A DNA stretch of 64,000 nucleotides from an uncultured Verrucomicrobiota bacterium (GCA_903922605.1 CAIXUG010000069.1:134603-198602), one strand, 5' to 3'; positions 45,452-57,000 are shown, counted from the first letter of the stretch. Notes: a model not told the origin generated them from the sequence alone. Made by a program: numbers and translations.

Positions 45452-46243
45452 ATGTTCCACCTGAAGTCTTCCCTGCTGGCCACGCTTTGCCTCGGCCCCG
45501 TCATCACGCTGCACGCCGAGGTCCCCGCCAATTATCAGGGAAAGCCCTTTACGGACACCTATCACAAGTCCGGCCCGCCGAACATTCCCGGGATCGTCCA
45601 GTGCGCGCTCTACGATCTGGGCGGCGAAGGGGTCGCCTATCACGACACCGACGCCGTCAACAACGGCAGCGGCAAGCTGAACCTCGATCCCAAACACCAG
45701 CGCGAACACGCCGGCGAATATCTCTGGCATTTCCGCAAGGACGAGGGCATGGACCTCTCGTTCGTGAAAGATTTTGCGGACCTGAACCACACCAACCTCG
45801 TCACCCCGCACATCAACCAGCTCTACATCGGCTGGACGGCCGATGGCGAGTGGGTCAACTACACCGTCAACGTGGCCCGGCCCGGCAGCTATCGCATCAA
45901 GGCGCTCTATTCCTTCCAGACGAACAGCGTCACCTTCGACCTCAACGGCCAGCCGGCAGCCGCCTGCCGCCTGCCGGTCCCGACCCTGAACTATCACCAG
46001 TGGAACTACGCTGAGATCGGCACGATCAAGTTCTCCGAAGCCGGTCTGCAACTGCTGACCTTCCACTACGGCAAGGGTAACAACTTCGCTTATTTTGTGT
46101 TTGAACCGGTGGAGGCGCCGGTTGCTGTCCAGAAGGTCACAGTCCCTGGGCAGGTAAACCGTCCGGGTCGCATTGAAATTCCAACCGACAATTCAGTCGA
46201 CGTGCTCAAGGCGATTGACGCTGCCAGATCGACGAAACGATAA
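45452..46243 (+). CDS. Secreted protein with CBM6/CBM35-like domain
   Basis: 263 residues; signal peptide (LLATLCLGPVITLHAE). A carbohydrate-binding jelly roll is suggested by ALYDLGGEGVAYHDTDAVNNGSGKLN, YIGWTADGEWVNYTVNVARPGSYRIKALYSFQTNSVTFDLNGQPAA and GLQLLTFHYGKGNNFAYFVFEPV, all typical of CBM6/35 modules. No catalytic domain is present. It may act as a stand-alone glycan-binding protein. It is convergent with the SGNH-DUF1080 gene. Confidence 0.78.
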   Translation: MFHLKSSLLATLCLGPVITLHAEVPANYQGKPFTDTYHKSGPPNIPGIVQCALYDLGGEGVAYHDTDAVNNGSGKLNLDPKHQREHAGEYLWHFRKDEGMDLSFVKDFADLNHTNLVTPHINQLYIGWTADGEWVNYTVNVARPGSYRIKALYSFQTNSVTFDLNGQPAAACRLPVPTLNYHQWNYAEIGTIKFSEAGLQLLTFHYGKGNNFAYFVFEPVEAPVAVQKVTVPGQVNRPGRIEIPTDNSVDVLKAIDAARSTKR

Positions 46244-46370
46244 AGTACAGCTGCGATCAGCTGCGAAAGCTCGCTGAAGAGAGTAACCGCGTGATGCTGG
46301 AACCTGGGATGTCGTGAATGTAGGCGAAACCGATTGACGTAGCCTTGAAGGACGGCGGCCCGTCCTACGC

Positions 46371-47747
46371 TCACGGCGTCATCTTGATCCGGATGCGCCG
46401 GTACTCCATCTGGCCACGGTCGCCTTCGAGGCCGATCTGGCCGGTCTTGGGAACTTTCATCGCGGCCTCCAGAACTTCGCCATTGCAGAGGCAGTATGCG
46501 ACACCCTTCTTCACGGTGACTTCGATTTCGTTCCACTCACCGGGGCGATAGTTCTTCAGCTTCGTATAGGGACCGGCGAGAAGGTAGTCGCGGCACTGGA
46601 GCTGGGGGCCGCGAATGAAGATGCCGCTGTCGGCGTAGGGTGTGGCGCGAAATTCCAGGCGCAGGATGAAATCCTTCGGAAAATCTTTCGTGGTGGCGAT
46701 CTGCTGAATCCGGCGGCCCTCCGGCGGAGTGGTAACGATCAGCCGGCCATTCTGCGCGACGTAGCGGCCGTCGGGACTGCTGGTCTGACCATCGAAGCTC
46801 ACGGCCTTGTCCACGATGGGCCACGGCGGGGCGTTATGGTCTGAAGCCTGCCATTTCCGGGCGGATTCCCGGTCGGAGGCGGGCGTGACCCGGAAGCCCC
46901 AGCCGCTGAGATCGTGGCCGTTGAACAGACTCACGAAGCCCGGCTCGGGGGTGAACTCGTACGGCGTGTTTTCCAGAAAACCGAGCGTCGCCAAGATGGG
47001 GCGCAAACCGGCGGCCCAGCGGGCGTAACCGGCCTGGTTGGGATGCAGCAGATCAGGAAACTGCTCCGGGATGGCGTCTCCCTTCGCATCAGCAAAGAGC
47101 ACCCAGGTCTCAAGCGGAGTGACTTGGGCATTGCCTTTCACCAGATTCGCATACAGCTGGTTCAACTTCTTGATCTTGTCGGACGGGCGCGATTTCGCAG
47201 CCGCGCTCGGGAAGACATGGCACAGCACAATCGGCATCTTCGGGTTGTGGGCCTGGAGGGCTTCGAGGATCAGTTTCAGGTTGCCCACGATGGTTTCCGG
47301 CTCGGCTTTTTCCTCGAGGTCATTGGTCCCGATGAGCAACACCACCGCCTTGGGATTCAGCGCCAGCACGTCTTCCTGCAGCCGGATCAGCACGCCGCGC
47401 GAGGTGTCACCGCTGATCCCGCGATTGGCGATTTTCAGGCCGGGAAACCAGCCGCTGAAATCCTCGCCCCAGCCCTGGGTGATGGAATCGCCCAGAAACA
47501 CTACGGCCCCCTGATCGGCCTCGACGCGGGTCGCCCACTTCGTGCGGCGATCGCTCCAGAGGTTGCGAAACCAGTCATAGCGCCGGATGGGCCCCTGCCC
47601 CGGCAGGCCGTCATCAGTAGGCGGAATCTGGAGGGAGGCGGCCGCTGTGGAGACGACCGGGTTGGGCTTGTCCTGGGCCCGGGTGGCGGCGGCGCCCAGC
47701 AGCAGGGACATCGCGAGGAAAAGGACGTTGGATCGGCGCATGTTCAT
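46371..47747 (-). CDS. Secreted SGNH hydrolase fused to a DUF1080 domain
   Basis: 458 residues; signal peptide (VLFLAMSLLLGAAATRAQ). The N-terminal SGNH hydrolase (about 75-260) has VVFLGDSITQGWG (nucleophile Ser), NRGISGDTS, VVLLIGTNDLEE and the D/H pair in FPDLLHPNQAGYARWA. The C-terminal DUF1080 jelly roll (about 270-457) has FVSLFNGHDLSGWGF, DFILRLEFRATPYADSGIFIRG, GEWNEIEVTVKKG and YRRIRIK. DUF1080 members include 3-keto-disaccharide hydrolases. The fusion suggests joint deacylation and glycan cleavage or binding in the periplasm. The two activities are inferred from families. Confidence 0.9.
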   Translation of the reverse strand: MNMRRSNVLFLAMSLLLGAAATRAQDKPNPVVSTAAASLQIPPTDDGLPGQGPIRRYDWFRNLWSDRRTKWATRVEADQGAVVFLGDSITQGWGEDFSGWFPGLKIANRGISGDTSRGVLIRLQEDVLALNPKAVVLLIGTNDLEEKAEPETIVGNLKLILEALQAHNPKMPIVLCHVFPSAAAKSRPSDKIKKLNQLYANLVKGNAQVTPLETWVLFADAKGDAIPEQFPDLLHPNQAGYARWAAGLRPILATLGFLENTPYEFTPEPGFVSLFNGHDLSGWGFRVTPASDRESARKWQASDHNAPPWPIVDKAVSFDGQTSSPDGRYVAQNGRLIVTTPPEGRRIQQIATTKDFPKDFILRLEFRATPYADSGIFIRGPQLQCRDYLLAGPYTKLKNYRPGEWNEIEVTVKKGVAYCLCNGEVLEAAMKVPKTGQIGLEGDRGQMEYRRIRIKMTP

Positions 47748-47882
47748 TCCCGTAATTAAATTCAGTGAGAGCGCTGAGACTGAGCGCGCCAGGCGAGAAA
47801 GTCAGCGTCTTTCCGCCAGAGGCGGGGGGATTACGATTAGGATTAAGAAACTGCAACATCCGCGCCGTGTGCGCTTGCCCGC

Positions 47883-49133
47883 TCAAGGCTTGTGTACCGG
47901 TCCCCAAAGCTCCCGGATGGTCGCCTCGGTATTGAAGCCCGCCGGGCAGGCCGCGCTGCGGGTGTTGGCCCAGTACCATTGGGGCAGCTCCCGATTTCCC
48001 GGGCGCAGGATGCGGCTGCCGGGCATTTCGAGATGCCCGATGGGATCGGTGTCGTGGACCCATTTCCACGCGTAGCGCAGCCAGTCGTTGCGGTCTTTCT
48101 CCGGCAGCAGCGCAAACCAGGTGATTTCGTCCCAGCCCCAGATGAAGGGCGCCTTGCCCGGTTTGCCGGGGTTGTTGCTCCCGAAATTGTCGAACTCCAC
48201 GAGGTACGGCAGGTGGTCGCACGACCAGCCGCTGGGGGTAATGCCGCCCTTGCTCTTGGTAAAGATGGAGTCCGAGTAGCCGACCTGCAGGACGCCCTGG
48301 TACGGGTGCTCCGCCACCTCGGCGATGCGCAGGGGAAACGCGTGGAAATCGAAGAGCAGTTTGCCGTTTTCCACGTAACCGCCGGTCGGAGTATGGGCGT
48401 CACAGAGCAGGAAGTGTCGGCGCGCATGTTCGTGCGCATAGGCCCGAACCCGCCCGAGCATGTCCTGCCAGTGGGCATGACCGGGATCGTTCTTGTCCAT
48501 CAGGCCCACCTGGCCGAAGTGGATGGCCTCGATCCCCGCATCGATGTAGCTGCTGGCCAGAAAGTAGAACCACATCCGCGTCTCCAGCTGACTCATGTCG
48601 GGCACGGACGAGTTGGTTCCCCAGTGGTTCACAAATCGACCGTTCGCATAGAGCATGTCCTCGTAATGGAACATCCGGTTGGTGGCCGGTTGGTCAAAGG
48701 CACGCAGCACCGACGGCGGAACCGGAATCGCGTCCACCCGGCGGGTGACGATCTCAAAGGCCGCCGCCTGCAGCACGACATCCGGATCGGCCTGGTGGAT
48801 GGCGTCAATGTAAGGCTTCGCCGTGAGCAGGAAGGCGGGAAGATTCGTCTCACGGCCCCACAGCATCAGCGCACGCCCCACGAACTTGGCTTTGGAGTCG
48901 AGGATCAGCCGCAGGTTGTCGTGCGGATCGACTCCGCGGGCATTGTGCGGCTGCGTGAGGTCATCGTGCAGCAGTTCGGTAAAGGAGATGGAACGCGAGA
49001 GGTAATTCTCCAGCACCGGGCGGGAAATGGAGCCGTCAAAGCGGAAATCCTGCGCGGCTGCGGGAACAGCCAACAGGCAGAGGACCGTCGCCAGCAGGCG
49101 CGTCAGCCAAGGGGCATTGGGATGGGAATTCAT
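47883..49133 (-). CDS. Secreted protein of unknown function
   Basis: 416 residues from the ATG at 49133, which leads to a signal peptide (WLTRLLATVLCLLAVPAAAQ). An in-frame ATG at 49157 would add eight residues. The sequence has barrel-like character (FVGRALMLWGRE, DPDVVLQAAAFEIVTRRVD, GIEAIHFGQVGLMDKND, RRHFLLCDAHTP, FIWGWDEITWF) and could be a TIM-barrel hydrolase-like protein, but I see no family signature. Acid residues occur in AIHFGQ-like and GWDEIT segments. Its neighbours are an SGNH-DUF1080 gene and a LysR gene. Confidence 0.75.
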   Translation of the reverse strand: MNSHPNAPWLTRLLATVLCLLAVPAAAQDFRFDGSISRPVLENYLSRSISFTELLHDDLTQPHNARGVDPHDNLRLILDSKAKFVGRALMLWGRETNLPAFLLTAKPYIDAIHQADPDVVLQAAAFEIVTRRVDAIPVPPSVLRAFDQPATNRMFHYEDMLYANGRFVNHWGTNSSVPDMSQLETRMWFYFLASSYIDAGIEAIHFGQVGLMDKNDPGHAHWQDMLGRVRAYAHEHARRHFLLCDAHTPTGGYVENGKLLFDFHAFPLRIAEVAEHPYQGVLQVGYSDSIFTKSKGGITPSGWSCDHLPYLVEFDNFGSNNPGKPGKAPFIWGWDEITWFALLPEKDRNDWLRYAWKWVHDTDPIGHLEMPGSRILRPGNRELPQWYWANTRSAACPAGFNTEATIRELWGPVHKP

Positions 49134-49216
49134 GTGTGCGGGAAATGAGATGGCCAATGTTGTTACTGGGAGGACGGAAATGCAGGTTCAATTTCGCTCC
49201 GAAAACAAGGGCTCCG

Positions 49217-50140
49217 TCATCCCTTGGGCTTCGTCTTCTCCCCGCGCAGTTCGCGCGCGACCTGTCGGAGGATGTCGCAGAATTTTTCGCCAGCCGGGGT
49301 GACATCCCCCTTCTTCGTGCGGGCGATGCCGATGCTGTGGGACTCGATGGAATCCGAAACCCGGCGATAAACCAGGCGGCGCCCAGCGATGCGGCGAAAC
49401 AGCTCACTGACAATGCCGATGGCGTTGCCGGCCTCCAGTTCCGTGAGCATCGAGGTCGATCCATCGCATTCAACGGCGATTCGCGGGCGTGTCTTCACGG
49501 AGGCAAAGATGCGGTCCAGCAGTTGGTAATACTCGGTGTAGTCGCGACGGCTCAGGCCCACCAGCGGTTGCGAGGCGATCTCTTCGAGGGTCAGCGACCT
49601 CTTGCGCGCAAATGGATGGTTGGCCGCCAGCGCGACGCAGAACGGATAGCGCCGCAGCTCTTCGAACTGAATGTCCCCCGAGACGTCCGCCCAGGGTTCC
49701 ACCGTGATTCCCAGGTGCAGCGTGCCGTCAAGCAGCCGGGCGATCATCTCGTCACTGGCAAGGTCATGCAGCACCACGCGCACACGCGGCGCCGCCTTTT
49801 GGAAGGCCGCCAATGCCGGTGGCAGCACCTCCACCGATGGCGACGGCGCGTAGCCAACGTGCAGTTCGCCGTATTCCCCCCGGGCCAGCGCCCTTACTTT
49901 GGCGACCGACTCGTCCGCGCGCTTCAGCAGTTCGCGCGTCTCTTCCAGGAACAGCTTGCCCTCCGCCGTCAGCGTTACCCCGCGCGGGCTGCGCCGCAGC
50001 AGGTCCACACCAATCTCCTCTTCCAGGTCCTGAATCTGCCGGCTGAGCGCGGGCTGGGCCACGCGCAACTGCGCGGCGGCACGGGTGAAATTCAGCGCCT
50101 CGGCCACCGCCGTGAAGTATCGCAGATGCCGCAGTTCCAT
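49217..50140 (-). CDS. LysR-family transcriptional regulator
   Basis: 307 residues. The N-terminal winged helix-turn-helix is canonical: MELRHLRYFTAVAEALNFTRAAAQLRVAQPALSRQIQDLEEEIGVDLLRR. A periplasmic-binding-like effector domain follows (about 90-300, GELHVGYAPSPSVEVLPPALAAF, DGTLHLGITVEP). The gene is divergent from a nitroreductase gene, with 157 bp between the starts. A palindrome with the T-N11-A form lies 15 bp upstream of its ATG. It probably controls itself and the nitroreductase; the effector is unknown. Confidence 0.94.
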   Translation of the reverse strand: MELRHLRYFTAVAEALNFTRAAAQLRVAQPALSRQIQDLEEEIGVDLLRRSPRGVTLTAEGKLFLEETRELLKRADESVAKVRALARGEYGELHVGYAPSPSVEVLPPALAAFQKAAPRVRVVLHDLASDEMIARLLDGTLHLGITVEPWADVSGDIQFEELRRYPFCVALAANHPFARKRSLTLEEIASQPLVGLSRRDYTEYYQLLDRIFASVKTRPRIAVECDGSTSMLTELEAGNAIGIVSELFRRIAGRRLVYRRVSDSIESHSIGIARTKKGDVTPAGEKFCDILRQVARELRGEKTKPKG

Positions 50141-50154
50141 GCTCGGAGTCCATT

Positions 50155-50169
50155 ATGCCTAAAAGGCAT
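50155..50169. promoter_or_regulatory. Candidate LysR-type operator
   Basis: ATGCCT-AAA-AGGCAT is a perfect inverted repeat and contains a T-N11-A core, the consensus form of a LysR recognition site. It is in the divergent region between the lysR and nitroreductase genes, 15 bp upstream of the lysR start. Confidence 0.6.
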
Positions 50170-50297
50170 CGCTGCGCAAGGAACGTGGTATTGGGCGGAA
50201 CCGGCCCGCGCCACTAATGCTGTTGCCAGATGGACGGAACGTCCGGACCGAGAGAAGCCTCCGGCCAAAAATGTCCTGCAAAAGAAACACAAATATT

Positions 50298-50948
50298 ATG
50301 AAAACAATCCCCGCCCAAGACCTCCTCGACCAACTGAACTGGCGCTACGCCACGAAGCAGTTCGATCCCCAGAAGAAAATCAGCGTCCAGGATTGGGCTG
50401 TGCTCGAGGAGGCGCTGCTCCTCACGCCCTCCAGCGGCGGATTGCAGCCCTGGAAGTTCATCGTGGTCACCAATCCCGAAGTTCGGGCCCGCCTCCGTCC
50501 TGCCGCGTATGGTCAGGCCCAGGTCACCGACGCCTCGCATCTCGTCGTGTTCGCGGCGAAGCCCAATATCACGGAGGCCGATGTGGACGCCCACCTGGCG
50601 CACGTCGCCGAGATTCAGGGCGTGCCTGTCTCCGCCCTGGCCGGCCTTCGTGGCATGCTGGTCGGCGGCATCGTGCAAAGCATGGACGAAACGGCCCGGG
50701 CCGCCTGGGCCCGCAACCAGACCTTCATCGCCCTGGGCAATCTGCTGACCAGCGCGGCGTTGCTCGGTATGGATGCCTGTCCGATGGAGGGGTTCGATCG
50801 GGCGCAATTTGACGAGATCCTCGGTCTCAAAGCGCAGGGACTGGCCAGCGCGGTCATCGCCACCCTCGGCTACCGCTCGCCGGCGGACAAATATGCCGGC
50901 GCGCCGAAAGTCCGCTTCCCGAAGGAGCAGGTGTTCGTCCAGGTCTGA
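50298..50948 (+). CDS. Nitroreductase-family NAD(P)H oxidoreductase
   Basis: 216 residues from the ATG at 50298; a longer frame to 50217 has no typical family sequence. Nitroreductase signatures are LNWRYATKQFDPQKKIS, LLTPSSGGLQPWKFIVV (flavin-binding) and QTFIALGNLLTSAALLGMDACPMEGFD, with GYRSPADKYAGAPKVRFP near the end. FMN-dependent members of this group reduce nitroaromatics or quinones in the cytoplasm. It is divergent from a LysR regulator gene whose putative operator lies between them, so redox or xenobiotic control is likely. Confidence 0.93.
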   Translation: MKTIPAQDLLDQLNWRYATKQFDPQKKISVQDWAVLEEALLLTPSSGGLQPWKFIVVTNPEVRARLRPAAYGQAQVTDASHLVVFAAKPNITEADVDAHLAHVAEIQGVPVSALAGLRGMLVGGIVQSMDETARAAWARNQTFIALGNLLTSAALLGMDACPMEGFDRAQFDEILGLKAQGLASAVIATLGYRSPADKYAGAPKVRFPKEQVFVQV

Positions 50949-51046
50949 ACCGGTCCGGCGCGGTGATGGCTGAAAGCAGCAGCTACCGCATGGTCACAAG
51001 GTGACAGCAACGTTCCGACGGGCCCGGACACGGGGCTTACCGTCAT

Positions 51047-54000
51047 TCACCGCTCCAGAACCAGGCCGTAGAAGCGCTGGGCATTCCCCAGCGTGTCATC
51101 CACTACTTCACTGAGCACATCGGTGGCCGTAAAATCCGTGAGTGATTGCCAGGGCACGGTAAGCGAGTCGCGAAACACCACGCGATAATGCAAACCGGGC
51201 TGCGTCGGCCAGGCCAGATGCAGCTGCCGGAGATCCGGATCGAAGCTTGGTCGCAGCGTGAGCGGAACATTGGCGGTCCCGGGGGTGGGCAGGTAGAATT
51301 TCACGTAGGTGTCGTCACTGCCATCCGGTGCCCGGCCCTCACTGATGTCGGCGGTTTGCGCGCCAAAACTGACACTGTCCACCAGGGAGCCGTCCGTTGC
51401 GAACAAACCGATGTCCGTACCGCTCTTGCTGAGGTGGAAGGGCAGATGAAGCGGAGTGCCGGGCGCGTTGGCGGAGGGGAGCTTGTCCGCCCAGACGAGG
51501 AGAAAACCCTGCGGAGGAATGACCGTGCCGCCCGGGATGACGAACCGGGTCGGATTGGCAACCGGGATGCTCAACTGGAAGCCAGCCAGATTCACTGCGT
51601 TGGAACCGGCATTGTAGAGTTCAAACCAATCGTCGGCCAGGCCGGTCGCCGCATTGGTGATCGTGTGGGAGTTGGCGGCCATCCACTCGTTGATAAACAC
51701 GGGATTCGGTCCAAGGGCCGGATTGTTGCTCGCGCCAGGCGTGACGTAATAGAAGCCGCTCCTTTGGATGCCCTGGCCTTCCGGAAGCGAGCCGAAGCTG
51801 TGTCCCGGCCGGATCAGGGAGTAGTCCAGGTAGTCGAGGACCACCGGTTGCGCGGGCGATCCCAGCAGGCAGGACAAGGTCACCGTACCGTTGGCCGGGG
51901 TGAGACGAAAGCTGGTGTGGGGTATGCCGGGGGCGGATTGGTTGGTCTGACCATCGGCCCACACGACGAGAAACCCGCCGGGGGCGAGCGTCGTGCCCCC
52001 CGGGAAGTTCCACTGGGTCAGATTCGTGTAATTGTCGGCCAGGAAGCAGGTGCTCAAATCAAGGGTGTTGGTGCCGCCGTTGTAGAATTCAATGAAGGGA
52101 TCGTGCTCGTTGAAATTGTCCGCATTGGTCGTCGTGTTTTCGGGCAGCACCTCGTTGATCCACAGCGCCGGGAACGCAGGCAGGCTGGCCAGGAAGGTGT
52201 TCGGTTGCCCTGGCGTGTAAGACGAGGCGGAGCCGGGTGCGCTGGCCGCCCAGTTGCCAACGCGGGAATTGTCCTGGGTGGGGTCAATCAGCTGCAAGGA
52301 TGGCCCCTGGCCGTCGGCGGCAACTGGCCACGGCGCAGTTCCCCGGAACCGGACCGCGTTCACCACCTGGTCATCAGCCGCTGTGATGCCGGGTTTGACC
52401 AGTTGGAGGAGGCCACCCGACCCGCTGGGAAAGCCGGCAAAGACATCGGCCACCGGAATGCCGCGCCCGTAGGCGGTCGTGAAAGCGGTCCGGTTTTTTG
52501 CCAGCACCAGATAGGCCCCGGCGCCGATGGTGGTTCCCTCGGGAAACGCGTAGCCGACCCCGTCCAAGCGCCAACCGGAAAGGTCGAAGGGTGTTGTCGC
52601 CGACCGGTTGTAAAGTTCGATGAACTCGGCATCGGTGACCGCCGGATGATACATGATCTCGTTCAGCACGACCTGGTTGCCCAGCGGCTCGAGGGCACCG
52701 GTGTAAATCACCTGGAAACTGCTTTCATCGCCCGCGACGGGATTGCCGAGACGATCCAGCCCGCGCACGACCAGGGCGTTCGTCACCCCGGCCAGGGGCA
52801 GACTCAACTGCCAATGGCGGACATCGGTCCAGACCACGGGATACGTGATCCCGTTCACCTCGATGTCCTGCACCCCGACCGGTGCCAGACCGGTCAGGAC
52901 GAGGGGATTTTGCGCGGTGACGACGTCCGCGCCGGCCGAGGTGGTCACCGAAAAAGTCGTCGCCACTGTGTTCAGCTGGGCGAGGAGATAGGTGTGGCGC
53001 GTGTTGATCCATGACTTCAGGGCGGTGGGTGAACTGGCGGCCAGGCCTTCGGTCTTGAAGGCCGCATACCGTGCGTCGATCAGTGGGTTGGCATTGGGAC
53101 TGTTCATCGCCCCGTTGGCGAGTTCCCCGAAGGCCCGCCACAGGGCCCGCCGGTAAATGGGGGCGGCCGCAAACTGGTTCATCGCCCCGTTGTCACCGCC
53201 CGTGGTCTTGAACAGGTCGTCACCGCTCGGACCGTCCGAATAGTTGCCCAGGCCCAGCACGATGTTGTAGTCCCAGATGAAAAGGGTCCAACGGCCCGAT
53301 ACGGGCTTGTAGGCGTACATGTTCTGACCGTTGCTGTTCAGGAAACTGTCCCAGTTTCCAACGGCGTGCTGGACCGCCATCGTGCGCAGCCATTCGTCGG
53401 TATCAACGCTGCCATTCATCGCCTGGACGTAGGCGGCCTTCTGCGCCGCCGTCCCGACCGGCAAACCAGCCGTGTCGATCAGCTGAAAGACGTTGGTGTA
53501 ATCGTTGGCGGTGGCCTGGGCGTGCCGGGTCAGATAATTGACCCGGTAGCGGGCGAGCTTTTTCTTCCCGCCCGAGACGTAGTTGTTCAAGGTGCACCAG
53601 CCCTGATTGTCGAAGGTCTGGCCATTGTCGGCGAACTCGAACCAGGGCTGGAGCTTGTAGAGATTGCCGTTGCTGTCGTTGGGGAAATGTTCGCCGACGA
53701 CGTCCGCGTCCGGCGTCTGGGTGTCCTCCATGAGGGCCGAGGGCTGGCGACGGTTGCCGTTGAAGAAGAAGTTCACATAGCGGCGGTAGTTCCAGGGCAA
53801 CCCGAGGGAGCGGACCATCCCATAGGCCGTCTGTTCGCGCTGGAGGGTGTCATCCTCCCACGGGGCGTTCCCGGGCGCGTGAATCTTGTTGAAGCTGGTG
53901 GCGCCCAGGAACTGGTCGTCGCCCGGCATCTCGAACGAGTAATGGCAGTTGTTGTCGACGGGCGAACCGAAGCCCTGATGGTAAGGACTGCCGGCAAACT

Positions 54001-57000
54001 TTCCTTCCACGTTGTAGATCACCCGCGAATTGCCATAGACGAAGGTGCCGTCATGCCGTTCGTTGCTGATCGAGGCGAGGCTCGTCCACAGGCTCACCCG
54101 GGCCTGGGTCAGCCAGAAATGGTAGGTGCCAAAACTGCTGTTCAAGCCCGGCTCTCCAAAGCGTACCAGGCATTCCCGTGCGGGCGCGTCGGCAGGAAAG
54201 CGGGCAGTCACAGGAGTGGCGGCGTTGTCGCTGGCCACAATCTGAAAGGCGACCAGCGTACCCGCCGGCATCGGAGGAATTGTCCCGCTGAAAATCCCGT
54301 CCCCGGCCACGGCGTCGCCACCGGTGCCGTCATCGGTCATGGGCACATCGACGAGGGTCGTCGCGGGGTCCATCCGGTAGCTGAGTTTAATCTGGGACAA
54401 TCCGTCCGGATCATTGATGCGCGCAGAGACGACGACCGGCTGCTGGCCGGCCGGCAGCACCGGGAAGTGGGTGACCTCGGAAATCGCCGGGCCGGCATTG
54501 TCCGTCCGCTGACTGTTGGGCGCTCCCGGCGTCCCCAGATTGGCCGGCAGCAGGAGCTCCCCGGGAGCCTCGGCATAATTGCCTTTCACCCGCAGCAGGA
54601 TTTCCGGAAACCCGCGCAACCAGCGCACTTTGGCGCGCAGCGTGACGGTTTTTCCGGCCGTAAGCGCCTGCTGCAAGGGCACCCGCAGGTGATTGACCAG
54701 GGTGTCGCCCCGGTCGGTCGCGTGGATGTGCAGACATTGGCCGCCGCCGAAGCCGCTGCCGCTCTCGAGGTGTGACTGGACGTGATCGCCCGTTGCGATC
54801 CAGCCGCCGATTCCCGATTCGAAAGTGGAATTCGCCACCGACAACCTGTTGGTGCCGCTGTCGGTCTGGATGACCTCGACGTTATCGAGCAGGCATTCGC
54901 CTTCGCCGCTCATCGACACGTCCAACCGGTCGATGGGGGTGGCGCCCTGGGTCGCCCCGAGGTCCAGAACACTGGTGGCCTCGACGGTGGTCCAGGGAGC
55001 CTTGCCGGTATCATCGCTGTCCCCCCAGTTGGCCGCGAGGCGATGATCGGCGTGGGGATCACGCAGTTCCAGACTGCTGCCGCCGCCGTCGCTCCAATGT
55101 CCCCAGCGACCGCCGAGCCCGTAGGTCACCTCGTCCAGAATGACCGCCACCTGATTGGTGGTCGCCGCACCCTTCTTGCCCAGGCTGACAAAGGGCTGGG
55201 GCTGGGCCAGAGCAACCCGTTCCCCGCTCCCGGAAAGCGAGCCGCCAAAATCCCCCACTGTGTTGGTGGGGTTCAGATTTGGATAGTTGGTCAGCAACCG
55301 GCCGGCATTCCGGGCGACGACGAGGTATCCCTGCGGCTGCAACAGGGTGCCCGCCGGAAAGGTGAATTTGATGCCGTGGGCAAATTGCCAGCCGCTCAGG
55401 TCCACCGCGGCGGACCCCTGGTTGTACAATTCCACGTACTGGTCGTCCTTCAGACCACTGAGGGGTTTGACCATCAGTTCGTTGATGACCACATCCGCCA
55501 CCCGCGCGGGACCATTGGGGTTCCCTGGCGTCGGGTTTTGCAGACGGTGGAACTCGGGCCCGCCATCGGGCACCCGGCCGGTGGCCACGCCCTGTTCCTG
55601 AGCCTCAAACGGCACCACATCCAAGATGGTCTGGGCGTCGGGCGTTTCAAAATAGAGCGTTTCCCCCGTCGGCTCGGGCGCGAAGCCCAGTTGGGACACG
55701 GTGAAGCTGACAAAACCCCGGGCGGGCAGGCTGGTCCCGGTCGGGATGACAAACCGGTTGGTGCCTGGAAAGTCCGTCAGCAGGCAGCCGGAGATATCCA
55801 CGGGCTGATTACCGTGATTATAGAGCTCCACATACCCGGTCTGCCCGGCGCCAGGGTTGACGAACAGTTCATTGATCACGACCTGTCGCCAGGGCCCCGG
55901 CCGATAGGCGTCCACCATTCCGGGCGAACCACCGAGGCTCTCGCTCAGCCCCCAGGCTTCCACAAATCCCTCCCCGTAACTCGGGCGCTTCAACACCAGG
56001 GAATGGCCGGTGCCATCGGCGGCCGTCGTCCAGGGGGGCAGGCTTTGGTAGGGCACTTCCAGATAGACGGCCGGAATGTTTCCATGGTCGAGCAACTGGA
56101 TGACGCCCGAGACCAGCAATGGATTCGCATACGGGCCGAGCACACCCGAAAGGCCATAGGTCTGTTCCAGGTCGGCCGGCGACTTGGCGACGACCAGAAA
56201 GCCGCCGCCGGCAATGCTGGTGCCGGCGGGAAAGGCATAGCTGATATCGCCCGCCAGCTGGTAGCCGCTGATGTCCTCCGGCCACGGATTCGAATTGAAC
56301 AGCTCAATAAACGCGAGATTCCGGCCATCCGCTCGCGGTGCCGCATGATACATGATCTCCGTAATGGTGAGGCCGGTCTTGCGACTCGTCGGCCCAGGCG
56401 GCTCGAAGGGCAACGGCGAGGCCGCCGCCACCGTGCCTCCGGCCGCACTGCCAAGCTGGTGGAACGTGGCCGTGGTCGCCTGGACTGCCGCGTGGCCCGC
56501 GGCGCTCAGGCCCAGGTAAACTGTTCCGGGCAGGGCCAGCGTCACCGAGCCTACCGGGGTCCACTCGCTGCCATCAAAGCCCGCATAACCGTTGACGGTG
56601 TTGCCCACCCGTTGCAGGCGGAGCCACGTCTGGGGGTGGTTCACCGGGAAGCTGCCGCTTTTCGCCGCGGCGGCCCCGGCCGAAAGACGGCTTTCAAAAA
56701 AGACCCCGTTCAAACTCGGCGTGGCCGTCATCGCCGCAAACCGGCTGCCGGCGTCGAGCGTCTCGCGCAACATCAGGCCAGCCTGCGCCCAGACGTCGCT
56801 GGGCAGCACACTTTCCACGCGGACTCTCCGATCAAAATCGCCGGTCACGGCCTGCCAGGCGAACTGTAGCTGGTCGGCCGTGCCCTCGGCCCCCTGCCCG
56901 GCCGAGCTGACGGCATAGCCGCCATCGGTCAGGGGCAAAACCGCGTCGGCCTGGGTCGGCGCGCCGATGCTCGCCGGCACCAGTTCGGTGGCCACAAAGG

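Noticed and set aside
54782-56869. 695-residue plus-strand frame opposite the giant protein gene
   Set aside because: Low-complexity antisense frame without motifs; the minus frame codes clear lamin-tail domains.
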